DNA of 64,000 nucleotides from Mycobacterium spongiae (GTDB lineage: Bacteria > Actinomycetota > Actinomycetes > Mycobacteriales > Mycobacteriaceae), in the NCBI RefSeq assembly GCF_018278905.1, contig NZ_CP046600.1, positions 4,836,001-4,900,000 of the forward strand, written 5' to 3'. How positions within the stretch are numbered: position 1 is the stretch's first letter; every line of letters begins with the position of its first letter. Below are positions 50,997 to 60,732 of this stretch, one piece after another. The notes beneath the pieces are model-generated. The model made no database searches. It was not told where the DNA came from and saw only the letters and a program-made list of their open reading frames with translations. A program made the translations under genes and the position numbers.

Positions 50997-52109
50997 CTAT
51001 TGCATGGCATTGATCGCGGTGGCCACCCGCTCTCGGACCTTCTTCGGCAGCGGGACGTAGCCGGCCTTCGAAAGGTCCGCTTGACCCTCGGTGGCCGCCG
51101 TGGCGAGGAAGCCTTTGACGGCCGCGCCGGTGTCGGGGTCGTATCCGCCGGAGCACACAATCTCGTAGGTCGCCAGCACCAGTGTGTAGGCCTCCGGTCC
51201 CTGCAGGCCGTAGACCGAAGTCAAGTCCAGCACAAGGTCATTGCCCCGGGCCGCGAACGTGACGGCGTCGACGGCGTTGGTTGCCGTTTCCTGGGTCAGC
51301 GGGACCACCCCATTGCCGGTCTCGAGCTGCACGTACGGCACACCTGCCTGATCGGCGAAGCCCTTCTCGACGTATCCGATCGCGCCCGGGTTCGCCTTCA
51401 CCGCCGCGATGACACCGGCCGATCCGTGGGCGCCCTTGCCCACACCCCCGTGAAACTCACCGCCAACGCCTTTGTCCCAGCTCTGTGGTGCCGCGGCAGT
51501 CAGATACTTTTGAAAGTTGTCGGTGGTGCCCGACAAGTCCGACCGGTAAATGGGCGTGATCGGGGTCTTGGGCAGGTCCAGATCGGGATTGAGGGCGGCG
51601 AGTATCGGATCGTCCCACGCCCGGATCAAGCCGGTGAAAATCTTGGCCATCGAATCAGCGTCGAGGGTCACCGCCGGAACGTCAGTCAGGTTGTATACCA
51701 AGGCGATTGGCCCGAACACCAGCGGCACGTCCCACGCCGGGTTGCCCCCGCAGCGTTCGGCGGCCGGGCCGATCTGCTCGGAAACCAGCGGCGAGTCGGA
51801 TCCCGCGAAATCGATATGCCCGGCGATGAACCGCTTGCGGCCGATGCCCGACCCGGTCGGCTTGTACAACACCTTCTTTCCCGGGCACAACCGGCTCCAC
51901 GCCTGGTTGAACAGGCCCATAGCGGCTTCCTGGGCGGTCGAACCCTCCGCCGACAGAGTGTCCTCGCCACCACAAACAGCAGGGCCGACGGTTACTCCGG
52001 GGACCGCGAGCGTCGACGCCCCGTCACGCTTGTCGCCGTTGCCGCACGCGGTCACGACGGCACCGACGATCGCTATTGTCGCCACCGCCACCGGCGTTAG
52101 TTTGCCCAC
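50997..52109 (-). CDS. pstS: Phosphate-binding lipoprotein PstS
   Basis: 370 residues from a GTG at 52109 (GGAGG upstream). A hydrophobic signal ends in a lipobox, GAVVTAC, making a membrane-anchored lipoprotein. PstS features: ALSAEGSTAQ-type phosphate loop (LSAEGSTAQ), YKPTGSGIGRKRFIAG, DFAGSDSPL, IYRSDLSGTTDNFQKYL and GAIGYVEKGFAD. It delivers phosphate to the Pst transporter. It lies upstream of phoT on the same strand with a 232-base gap. I do not recall a pstS at this place in M. tuberculosis, whose pstS genes are elsewhere. Confidence 0.92.
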   Translation of the reverse strand: MGKLTPVAVATIAIVGAVVTACGNGDKRDGASTLAVPGVTVGPAVCGGEDTLSAEGSTAQEAAMGLFNQAWSRLCPGKKVLYKPTGSGIGRKRFIAGHIDFAGSDSPLVSEQIGPAAERCGGNPAWDVPLVFGPIALVYNLTDVPAVTLDADSMAKIFTGLIRAWDDPILAALNPDLDLPKTPITPIYRSDLSGTTDNFQKYLTAAAPQSWDKGVGGEFHGGVGKGAHGSAGVIAAVKANPGAIGYVEKGFADQAGVPYVQLETGNGVVPLTQETATNAVDAVTFAARGNDLVLDLTSVYGLQGPEAYTLVLATYEIVCSGGYDPDTGAAVKGFLATAATEGQADLSKAGYVPLPKKVRERVATAINAMQ

Positions 52110-52286
52110 CGCGTCGAGCCTCCACCCATCTCGCCTTCTTCCCGCATTCTCAACGGTTGACCGATACGCGGCCACTGGAACAAGCGGGAAACTACTACGT
52201 CGCCACCAAGTATGCCCTCGGGCAGCCAGCGGGCCGACAACCGAGTGGACACTTCGAGCGCGCCTCTCCTAGAACTGGTTTCGAGC

Positions 52287-54019
<1,733 letters not shown>

Positions 54020-54063
54020 AAAGGCCCCTCCAACGTCTTGGGAAAGGCATTCTCCCAGATTTA

Positions 54064-54083
54064 TTCGCCAAGTTTCGCCAAGT
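54064..54083. repeat. Tandem 10-mer TTCGCCAAGT x2 in the glnR-lmeA spacer
   Basis: TTCGCCAAGT at 54064-54073 is repeated exactly at 54074-54083, 45 bases upstream of the glnR start and in the divergent promoter region. Possibly a binding site. Confidence 0.4.
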
Positions 54084-54256
54084 GACGATAGCCGCCAGCT
54101 CATATAACGATAACTTGTCGCCGGCTTTGGCCCAGCGAACTGGCGGTATTCCCCACCGCAACCCGGCAGTGGCCCGCTCGCAGGGTGACGAGCACCACAG
54201 AGAAGCACGGCCGGTTCGTGACTCATCGGCGCGTCCCCCGGCGCCTAAGCCACAAT

Positions 54257-55069
54257 ATGCGAATGCGGAAGGTCCTGATCGGCATTGTCGCGGTGGTTGT
54301 CGTGGCGGCCGCCGTTGTCGTGGGAGCCATCGGCGTCGACTTCGGGGCCAGCATCTACGCCGAATACCGGCTGTCGACCAATGTGCGCAAGGCAGCAAAT
54401 TTGGCGTCCGACCCATTCGTCGCCATTCTGGGATTCCCATTCATCCCGCAGGCAATGCGCGACCACTATGCGGAACTCGAGATCAAGGCCCACGCCGTCG
54501 AGCACGCGCAGGTCGGCAAGGCGACGCTGGAGGCCACCATGCACTCGATCGACCTGACCGACGCGTCCTGGCTGATCAAGCCCGATGCACAGCTCGCCGT
54601 CGGCGAACTGGAAAGCCGCATCATCATCGACTCGATGCACTTGGGCCGCTATCTGGGTATCGACGACCTGATGGTCGAGGCACCCCAACAGGAGAGCAAC
54701 GACGCCACCGGCGGCACGACCGAGTCCGGGATCTCGGGCAACCAGGGGCTGGTGTTCAGCGGCACCCCGAAATCGGCGGGCTTCGATCACCGGGTCAGCG
54801 TCTCGGTGGACCTGTCCATCGCTCCTGACGACCCGGCGACCTTGGTGTTCACCCCCACCGGCGTATTGACCGGGCCGAACACTGCCGACCGCGAAGTTCC
54901 AGACGATAAGCGGCAGGCAGTCCTGGAAGCCTTCCGCAGCAGGCTGCCCGACCAGAAGCTGCCATTCGGGGTCGCGCCCAATACGGTGGGGGCGCGTGGA
55001 TCGGACGTCATCATCGAAGGCATTACCGACGGAGTAACGATCTCACTCACCGGGTTCAAGCAGTCGTGA
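54257..55069 (+). CDS. lmeA: LmeA-family phospholipid-binding protein (Rv0817c-like)
   Basis: 270 residues from the ATG at 54257. A signal-anchor (MRKVLIGIVAVVVVAAAVVV) precedes a periplasmic DUF2993 domain of a tubular lipid-binding type. LmeA is required for elongation of the mannan backbone of lipomannan/lipoarabinomannan in mycobacteria and binds phosphatidylinositol species. It has no Cys and no enzyme motif. It overlaps thiX by four bases (GTGA at 55066-55069). Confidence 0.9.
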   Translation: MRMRKVLIGIVAVVVVAAAVVVGAIGVDFGASIYAEYRLSTNVRKAANLASDPFVAILGFPFIPQAMRDHYAELEIKAHAVEHAQVGKATLEATMHSIDLTDASWLIKPDAQLAVGELESRIIIDSMHLGRYLGIDDLMVEAPQQESNDATGGTTESGISGNQGLVFSGTPKSAGFDHRVSVSVDLSIAPDDPATLVFTPTGVLTGPNTADREVPDDKRQAVLEAFRSRLPDQKLPFGVAPNTVGARGSDVIIEGITDGVTISLTGFKQS

Positions 55070-55482
55070 GTGCGATGATCGTCGTAGCGGCGGCGGCGTT
55101 GGCAGTCGTTGTCGCATGGTTGCTGACCCGGCGCTCAGGGATTGTCCGAGAAGTTGATTCAGGACCCGCACCGGTAGCCAGACCGGTCGCCACAGATCTG
55201 GGTTTGTCGCGGACCGGCCCCACAGTGGTGCATTTCAGTGCACCGTGGTGCGTGCCCTGCGACCAGGTACGCCGCGTCGTGGAGCACGTCTGCGGCAACC
55301 TGGGAGACGTCGCCCATGTTGAGGTGGACATGGATGCTCATCCACAGACCGCGCACCAGTTTTCGGTTCTGTCGCTGCCCACCACCGTGATCGTCGATGC
55401 CAACGGACGACAGCGGTACCGGACCTCCAGCGTTCCCAAGGCCGCTGACCTGCGTGCGGCGCTGGAACCGCTGTTGGCTTGA
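55066..55482 (+). CDS. thiX: Membrane-anchored thioredoxin-like protein ThiX
   Basis: 138 residues from a GTG at 55066. An N-terminal membrane segment (VVAAAALAVVVAWLL) is followed by a thioredoxin fold with active site FSAPWCVPCDQV (CVPC) and cis-Pro in LSLPTTVIVD. Probably an extracytoplasmic or membrane-facing thiol-disulfide reductase. Translationally coupled to lmeA. Confidence 0.9.
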   Translation: MSAMIVVAAAALAVVVAWLLTRRSGIVREVDSGPAPVARPVATDLGLSRTGPTVVHFSAPWCVPCDQVRRVVEHVCGNLGDVAHVEVDMDAHPQTAHQFSVLSLPTTVIVDANGRQRYRTSSVPKAADLRAALEPLLA

Positions 55483-55511
55483 TCACTGTTCCATTGGGTA
55501 AGCTATCCGGC

Positions 55512-55601
55512 GTGCTATCCCGCATGGAGCCTATGCTCACCAAGCGCCGCGCAGTTGACCTGTGCCGCCTCGCGGGATGTTGCTGTTGCTGTAGCTGCTG
55601 A
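55512..55601 (+). CDS. Poly-cysteine leader peptide (cysteine-responsive attenuator)
   Basis: A 29-residue frame starts at GTG 55512 and ends GCCCCCSC then TGA at 55599-55601, with six Cys in the last eight residues and one more upstream. A TAAGCT -10-like box at 55498-55503 sits where transcription would begin at or next to the GTG, so it is probably translated leaderless. Leaderless poly-Cys short ORFs upstream of the cysA2 operon are described in mycobacteria: ribosomes stall at low cysteine and downstream expression rises. It occupies the otherwise gene-free 55483-55844. Confidence 0.85.
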   Translation: MLSRMEPMLTKRRAVDLCRLAGCCCCCSC

Positions 55602-55844
55602 GTAGCTGCGCGCCTTGTGCGGCACTCGGAGCAGCCTCGGAGCCCTACCGTGGCGTGCCTCCCACCATGTCCGTGACCATGCGTTCCTAGGAGTAGTCCG
55701 TGTCAGGCAGTACCACACCCGGGCCGGCTGGACGACGCGCAGGTTCGCGGGCCGCGGTTGTCTGCCTCGATCGCGACCACTGTCCCCTCACCCCGCCTCG
55801 CGGGCCTCACCACTGAAATCATCAACGCGAAAGGATCTCCCCCC

Positions 55845-56678
55845 ATGGCACGCTCCGACGTCCTGGTCTCGGCCGACTGGGCTGAGCGCCACCTCGACGC
55901 CGCCGACGTTGTCTTCGTCGAAGTCGACGAGGACACCAGCGCATACGACGGTGGTCATATCGCCGGCGCGGTCAAGCTGGATTGGCGCACCGACCTGCAG
56001 GACCCGATCAAGCGTGACTTTGTCGACGCCGCGCAATTCTCCAAACTGCTGAGCGACCGGGGCATCGCCAACGACGACACCGTGATCCTCTACGGCGGCA
56101 ACAACAACTGGTTCGCCGCCTACGCCTACTGGTATTTCAAGCTGTATCGCCACGACAAGGTCAAGTTGCTCGATGGCGGCCGCAAGAAGTGGGAGCTCGA
56201 CGGGCGCCCGCTCTCCAGCGACACCGTAAGCCGGCCGGCGACCTCGTACAGCGCAGCGCCGCCGGACAACGCGATCCGCGCATTCCGCGACGAGGTGATC
56301 GCGGCCATCAATGTCAAGAACCTGGTTGATGTGCGCTCCCCCGACGAGTTCTCGGGCAAGATCCTGGCGCCCGCGCACCTGCCGCAAGAGCAAAGTCAGC
56401 GACCCGGGCATATCACGAGCGCAATCAACGTTCCCTGGAGCAAGGCCGCCAATGAAGATGGCACTTTCAAGTCCGACGAGCAGTTGGCGACGTTGTACGC
56501 CGACGCCGGTCTGGACGGCACGAAAGAAACGATTGCCTACTGCCGAATCGGGGAACGGTCCTCGCACACCTGGTTCGTCCTGCACGAGTTGCTCGGACAC
56601 AAAAGCGTGAAGAACTACGACGGCAGTTGGACAGAGTACGGCTCCCTGGTGGGTGCCCCGATCGAGTTGGGAAGCTGA
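55845..56678 (+). CDS. cysA2: Thiosulfate sulfurtransferase CysA2 (rhodanese)
   Basis: 277 residues from the ATG at 55845 (AAAGGAT upstream), the exact family length. Two rhodanese domains: the inactive N-terminal one (VFVEVDEDTSAYDGGHIAGA) and the catalytic C-terminal one with YCRIGERSSHTWF, whose Cys forms the persulfide. It transfers sulfane sulfur and takes part in sulfur assimilation. SseC2 follows after one base. Controlled by the poly-Cys leader. Confidence 0.95.
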   Translation: MARSDVLVSADWAERHLDAADVVFVEVDEDTSAYDGGHIAGAVKLDWRTDLQDPIKRDFVDAAQFSKLLSDRGIANDDTVILYGGNNNWFAAYAYWYFKLYRHDKVKLLDGGRKKWELDGRPLSSDTVSRPATSYSAAPPDNAIRAFRDEVIAAINVKNLVDVRSPDEFSGKILAPAHLPQEQSQRPGHITSAINVPWSKAANEDGTFKSDEQLATLYADAGLDGTKETIAYCRIGERSSHTWFVLHELLGHKSVKNYDGSWTEYGSLVGAPIELGS

Positions 56679-56679
56679 T

Positions 56680-56982
56680 ATGTGCACAGCACCGAAACAA
56701 GGACTGACGTTGCCTGCCAGCGTCGATCTGGAGAAAGAAACGGTGATCACCGGCCGCGTCGTGGACGGCGACGGACAAGCCGTTGGCGGCGCGTTCGTTC
56801 GTCTCCTGGACGCGTCGGACGAGTTCACCGCGGAGGTCGTCGCGTCGGCCACCGGCGACTTCCGGTTCTTCGCCGCACCGGGGTCCTGGACGCTGCGGGC
56901 GTTGTCAAAGGTCGGCAATGGCGACGCCATTGTGGCCCCGTCGGGCGCGGGCATCCACGAGGTTGACGTCAAGGTCGCCTGA
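56680..56982 (+). CDS. sseC2: SseC2 (DUF1416) sulfur-metabolism partner protein
   Basis: 100 residues from the ATG at 56680, one base after the cysA2 stop. A compact beta-rich domain (ITGRVVDGDGQAVGGAFVRL ... GDFRFFAAPGSWTLRALS) with an N-terminal MCTAPKQG that places a Cys at position 2. It always accompanies cysA in mycobacteria; its biochemical role is unsettled. Confidence 0.92.
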   Translation: MCTAPKQGLTLPASVDLEKETVITGRVVDGDGQAVGGAFVRLLDASDEFTAEVVASATGDFRFFAAPGSWTLRALSKVGNGDAIVAPSGAGIHEVDVKVA

Positions 56983-57053
56983 GGCAGGATCTGCCCCCAC
57001 CGGCTCGTCCCCGGGAGCAGCGCCGACCACGGCGGCCGAATAGACTCGTCGCC

Positions 57054-57152
57054 GTGGTGCTCTTTTTCGAGATCCTCCTGGTGGCCGCGACCGGGCTGAT
57101 CTCCTGGTTCGCGCTGTACGCACTGTATCGGCTCATCACCGACGAGTCGTGA
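57054..57152 (+). CDS. Small single-pass membrane protein
   Basis: 32 residues from a GTG at 57054: [20 protein letters not shown] then [12 protein letters not shown]. It is almost entirely one membrane helix with an acidic C-terminus. Its stop overlaps the next gene's GTG (57149), pointing to coupled translation. No ribosome-binding site is obvious, and the upstream context (GTCGCCGTG) allows leaderless translation. Function unknown. Confidence 0.65.
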   Translation: MVLFFEILLVAATGLISWFALYALYRLITDES

Positions 57153-57829
57153 CCGCTGACGAGGGCTCGGGTCGGGGAGGGGCCGGACCCATCGATCCTG
57201 CGGGCTCCGGCGATCGTGCGGTCGCCGCTGCTGCCGAACGTGCCAAGGTGACCGCCGCACGCAATATCCCGGCCTTCGATGATCTTCCACTGCCCGCCGA
57301 TACCGCGAACTTGCGCGAGGGCGCCAATCTCAACGACTCGCTCTTGGCGTTGCTGCCCCTGGTCGGCGTGTGGCGTGGCGGAGGCGAGGGCCGCGGTCCC
57401 GACGGCGACTACCGGTTTGGCCAACAGATTGCGGTCTCGCACGACGGCGGCGACTACTTGAATTGGGAAGCCCGCTCCTGGCGGCTCGACCACGCCGGCG
57501 ACTACCAGGAACCCGGGTTGCGCGAGACGGGGTTCTGGCGTTTCGTCAGCGACCCGGACGACCCGACCGAATCTCAGGCCATCGAAGTATTGCTCGCGCA
57601 CTCGGCCGGCTACATCGAACTGTTCTATGGGCAGCCGCGCACCCAGTCGTCGTGGGAGTTGGTGACCGACGCGCTGGCCCGCAGTCGATCCGGCGTGCTG
57701 GTCGGCGGCGCCAAACGGCTCTACGGCATCGTCGAGGGCGGCGACCTGGCCTATGTCGAGGAACGCGTTGACGCCGACGGCGGGTTGGTGCCACATCTGT
57801 CGGCGCGGCTGTCCCGGTTCGTCGGATAG
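57149..57829 (+). CDS. Nitrobindin-like FABP-fold protein (Rv0813c-like)
   Basis: 226 residues. After a ~60-residue flexible N-terminus comes a ten-stranded barrel with [19 protein letters not shown] (the G-x-W-x-G-x-G motif), [17 protein letters not shown], and [11 protein letters not shown]. Nitrobindins bind ferric haem through a distal C-terminal His, which fits HLSARLSRF here, and can isomerise peroxynitrite. It was first described as a fatty-acid-binding-like protein in M. tuberculosis. Confidence 0.9.
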   Translation: MTADEGSGRGGAGPIDPAGSGDRAVAAAAERAKVTAARNIPAFDDLPLPADTANLREGANLNDSLLALLPLVGVWRGGGEGRGPDGDYRFGQQIAVSHDGGDYLNWEARSWRLDHAGDYQEPGLRETGFWRFVSDPDDPTESQAIEVLLAHSAGYIELFYGQPRTQSSWELVTDALARSRSGVLVGGAKRLYGIVEGGDLAYVEERVDADGGLVPHLSARLSRFVG

Positions 57830-57841
57830 CCGAACACGCTG

Positions 57842-58561
57842 TCAGGCGAACCGGCGGGCGTCCTCTGCCGCATACCGGGCGACGCCGGCGTCGATCGCTG
57901 CCGTCCGCCGCAGCTTGTCGACCACGGCGCCCAGCTGTCCGGCCGGGATGGCGCAGATCATCTCCTCCACCCGCATCCCGGTGCGGGCGCGGCTCAGCGC
58001 ACAACCGACGCTTGCCGCCACCTCGCCCTGCTCCTTGGCGATAGCGATGACGTGGCATTGAGGTTTGCCTTCGATGCGCAGCCCCGGCAGCGCGTCGCTG
58101 AGCACCATCAGCTGACGGCCGTTGACGCGGAGCAACACCACGTCGGGGAGCGTCGCTTCCCGCAGTGGTCCGTAGGTGACCGCACCCGGTCGGGTGCTGA
58201 TCGTGGGAATCATGACGACGTCGTCCATCCCCACCCATCCACTGTTCAGTAGCTCAGCGACATCACTGTTGCCGCTAATGCCATCCAACGTGGCCATGCC
58301 GTGGGTCAGCCGGCCCACGCTGCAGTTGCCGTGATCCTCAGGAACTGTACTGAAGGTCCGTTCAGTCGCTTTGACCCAGAACACGCATCCGGCGGGGACC
58401 CTGCCGGTGCGGCCGTCGGGCATCGGCGGCGGCACCGGGTCATCGAAGGCGAGCACCTGGTCGGGTCGCTGTTCGGAAAACGAGATGGCCACCGGTGGCG
58501 TCGTTAGGCGCAGGATTTCCTCGAGTTCTGCGCCCAGTGCGATCCAGTTGGACATGGTCAT
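57842..58561 (-). CDS. DUF169 domain protein, possibly zinc-regulated
   Basis: 239 residues from the ATG at 58561, preceded by AGGAG with a 7-base spacer. DUF169 pattern: LTTPPVAISFSEQRPDQVLA, VPAGCVFWVKATERTFSTV, HGNCSVGRLTHGMATL (a conserved Cys-containing loop), and PQCHVIAIAKEQGEVAASVG with CALSRARTGM near the end. The conserved Cys residues suggest metal or redox chemistry; the family is uncharacterised. Two Zur-like boxes lie upstream. Confidence 0.85.
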   Translation of the reverse strand: MTMSNWIALGAELEEILRLTTPPVAISFSEQRPDQVLAFDDPVPPPMPDGRTGRVPAGCVFWVKATERTFSTVPEDHGNCSVGRLTHGMATLDGISGNSDVAELLNSGWVGMDDVVMIPTISTRPGAVTYGPLREATLPDVVLLRVNGRQLMVLSDALPGLRIEGKPQCHVIAIAKEQGEVAASVGCALSRARTGMRVEEMICAIPAGQLGAVVDKLRRTAAIDAGVARYAAEDARRFA

Positions 58562-58686
58562 GGCATTACTCCTGTTCGACCCGCCGCTGCTTGGCTCAGG
58601 GCGGTCTGGGCGGTGGAAAGCACACTCCGCTGGCGCATTGCGGCTACTTCGGCAATGTTCTTGGCTGGTCCACAACGGTTACTTAT

Positions 58687-58701
58687 TGAAAATGATTTCC
58701 A
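58687..58701. promoter_or_regulatory. Zur-like box 1
   Basis: TGAAAATGATTTCCA is close to the TGAAAATnATTTTCA palindrome of actinobacterial Zur. It lies 126 bp upstream of the DUF169 start. Confidence 0.7.
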
Positions 58702-58742
58702 TTAATGCTCGGGTTCACGGTACCGCCTCCGAGGGAACTTGT

Positions 58743-58757
58743 CGAAAACGGTTTTCA
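58743..58757. promoter_or_regulatory. Zur-like box 2
   Basis: CGAAAACGGTTTTCA is a near-perfect palindrome of the same type, 56 bp from box 1 and 169 bp upstream of the His-rich gene start. The spacer 58562-58925 holds no gene. Confidence 0.7.
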
Positions 58758-58925
58758 TTAAGCGCGCCACTGGCGGTGTCTGCGGTGGTCGCCCGCTGTC
58801 AGGTCACCGGAAGCACCCGGTTTCGATGACTCGGTCCGGCATTGCTCCGGATCGGATAGCGCCGTCGCGCATGCGGGCCGGCTAATATGAGGTCGCCTAC
58901 CCGGGCGCGACGATTGCGAGGCGAA

Positions 58926-59225
58926 ATGACGACCACACACACCGAGCATGTCGGACATGACCATCGCCACGGCGACGGGTGTGGGCATGTCGCGGTGCCC
59001 CATGGTGACCACGTCGACTATGTGCACGACGGCCATCTTCATCGGTCGCACGACGATCACTACGATGAATGCGAGCCATCCAGCGCTCATGCTGTGCACG
59101 AGAATCATTCCCATACTCACGGCGAGGGCTGCGGGCATGTGGCCGTCCCGCACGGTGACCACGTTGACTACATCCACGATGGGTGCCGGCACGCCGCTCA
59201 CGGCGACCACTACGACGAGCACTGA
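58926..59225 (+). CDS. Histidine-rich repeat protein, putative zinc-binding
   Basis: 99 residues, 26 of them His. It is an internal duplication: CGHVAVPHGDHVDY occurs twice (58979 and 59131), each followed by V/IHDG, H-rich sequence and DHYDE. Cys and His in the CGH motif and the HDG/HYDEH clusters can bind several metal ions. The ATG at 58926 is chosen because MTTTHTEHVGHDH starts the His-rich part. No signal peptide, so cytosolic. With Zur-like boxes upstream, it may be a zinc store or chaperone made under zinc limitation; this is inference. Confidence 0.82.
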   Translation: MTTTHTEHVGHDHRHGDGCGHVAVPHGDHVDYVHDGHLHRSHDDHYDECEPSSAHAVHENHSHTHGEGCGHVAVPHGDHVDYIHDGCRHAAHGDHYDEH

Positions 59226-59325
59226 CCACCCAGGGAACAGACCCGCGGGCCGTAGGCACCAGAACCGACGTTGTTGGCCGCAAGGCCGAGCACGGGGGCC
59301 GGCCGACGGGTGCCGGACATAGAGC

Positions 59326-59373
59326 GGCCCCCGAGCCTTTTCCCCGGTTGGACAGACCGGGAGCTCGGGGGCC
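59326..59373. terminator. Long bipartite hairpin between convergent genes
   Basis: GGCCCCCGAGC (59326-59336) pairs with GCTCGGGGGCC (59363-59373), and inside it CCCGGT pairs with ACCGGG. It lies between the His-rich gene and pabC, so it can terminate both strands. The rest of 59226-59448 shows no gene. Confidence 0.65.
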
Positions 59374-59448
59374 GGGTGACTGCGTGGAATTCGCTAGCGC
59401 GCGTGATCGCCAGCTCTTCCGAGCCACTGCAGCTAGCGCGCAGCCACC

Positions 59449-59577
59449 TCACATGTCCATGAAGTACTCAATTTCGCGGACCACCTCCTTCCTTGTGTAC
59501 GGCCGACCGTACTCGTGCTTCGGTCCACCGACAACAGATATAGCCGCCTCAACGATCGCTGACGATCGCTGCGTCAA
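59449..59577 (-). CDS. Possible 42-residue protein overlapping the end of pabC
   Basis: TTG at 59577 follows an in-frame TGA and opens SSAIVEAAISVVGGPKHEYG then RPYTRKEVVREIEYFMDM, stop at 59449. The overlap with the pabC 3' end is 29 bases. The sequence looks protein-like, and the hairpin at 59326-59373 follows it, but there is no clear ribosome-binding site and I know no family. Confidence 0.35.
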   Translation of the reverse strand: MTQRSSAIVEAAISVVGGPKHEYGRPYTRKEVVREIEYFMDM

Positions 59578-60439
59578 TCAGTTCAGTGAAAGCATCCGCG
59601 ATCGGGGCGCGCGGTAGCCGCCGACCGTCAAGGGTATGCACACGAGCCGCCAGTGTCATGCTAGATATCAGCCAGATCCCTTGTGCTTCAACGAGATCTG
59701 CGACTCGGAGCGCTCGGTAGTCGCAGTCGTAGCCTTTCGGACGAGCCACTTCGAAGAGCGCCTGTTGGGTGGTGCCCCTCAGGATCGGGTACCACGGCGG
59801 CGGGGTCAGAAGGCACGGGTTGCCGCCGGGTCCATCGTCGCCCTCGACGGCGATCACCACTGTGGAGCGCGGCCCTTCCAGGACATAGCCGTCCGAGCTG
59901 ACGAAGATGACGTCGCCGGCGCCCTCGCGGACCGCGTGGCGCAAGACGGCCATGTTCACCGCATAGGAGAGGGTCTTGGCCCCCGCTAGCAGCCACGGCA
60001 TGGTGTCGGCACCGGCAGCCGGCAGGCCACGGTCCAGCGTGATCGCCGACACGCCGTGGCGGCGAACCTCGGCCACCCGATCGGGGACGGGGTTGATCAT
60101 CACGTACGTCGTTGGCGCCGCGCCCCCTTCTCGGCCGCGGCTGTAGATCAGACGCATCGCACCTTCATCGTCGGTGCCAGCCACCCACCGCTGGGTCGCG
60201 ACGCTGATCGCATGCCGCCAGCGCGGGAGGTCCGGTTCGGGTAGATCCATCAACCTGGCCGACTGTGTCAGCCGCTGCAGGTGCGACTCCACCAGACATG
60301 CACCGCCGTCACGGACCAGGAGCGTCTCGAAGGCCCCGTCGCCCCGCAGCGCCGCCAAGTCGTCAGCATGCAACAGCGGGCGTCCCGGCTCGTGGATCTC
60401 ACCGTCGAGCGCAACGACCACACCCGTCTGTTCAGCCAT
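59549..60439 (-). CDS. pabC: 4-amino-4-deoxychorismate lyase (Rv0812-like)
   Basis: 296 residues from the ATG at 60439. Fold-type IV PLP enzyme: ALRGDGAFETLLVRDG, RLIYSRGREGG, the PLP Lys in LLAGAKTLSYAVNMAVLRHA, SSDGYVLEGPRSTVV and ILRGTTQQALFEVA. It releases p-aminobenzoate and pyruvate from aminodeoxychorismate in folate synthesis. A frame extended to 60778 reads through the 77-bp repeats and is rejected. Confidence 0.92.
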   Translation of the reverse strand: MAEQTGVVVALDGEIHEPGRPLLHADDLAALRGDGAFETLLVRDGGACLVESHLQRLTQSARLMDLPEPDLPRWRHAISVATQRWVAGTDDEGAMRLIYSRGREGGAAPTTYVMINPVPDRVAEVRRHGVSAITLDRGLPAAGADTMPWLLAGAKTLSYAVNMAVLRHAVREGAGDVIFVSSDGYVLEGPRSTVVIAVEGDDGPGGNPCLLTPPPWYPILRGTTQQALFEVARPKGYDCDYRALRVADLVEAQGIWLISSMTLAARVHTLDGRRLPRAPIADAFTELIDAAIVSDR

Positions 60440-60453
60440 CCCCCAGGACTCTA

Positions 60454-60684
60454 GTGGCGATCGCAAGGCTGGCGATGCCGGGCGCCAGCGCGGCATTGCC
60501 GGGCGCAGCGGGTCGCCACCCGACAACCCCGTGGCGATCGCAAGGCTGGCGATGCCGGGCGCCAGCGCGGCATTGCCGGGCGCAGCGGGTCGCCACCCGA
60601 CAACCCCGTGGCGATCGCAAGGCTGGCGATGCCGGGCGCCAGCGCGGCATTGCCGGGCGCAGCGGGTCGCCACCCGACAACCCC
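60454..60684. repeat. 77-bp tandem repeat, three units (MIRU/VNTR-like)
   Basis: Units start at 60454, 60531 and 60608 with GTGGCGATCGCAAGGCTGGC and appear identical; a partial fourth start follows at 60685. It fills the spacer between the divergent pabC and ygfZ genes, so copy number sets promoter spacing. Confidence 0.92.
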
Positions 60685-60732
60685 GTGGCGCTGGCGGCAC
60701 ACTCGTCGGGGTCGACTCCGTAGAGTTGTCGT

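Noticed and set aside
51000..52100. 366-residue plus-strand frame over pstS
   Set aside because: Antisense shadow of a clearly recognisable PstS lipoprotein gene.
55788..57290. 500-residue minus-strand frame over cysA2-sseC2
   Set aside because: Antisense shadow; the plus-strand genes are diagnostic, with correct lengths and tight spacing.
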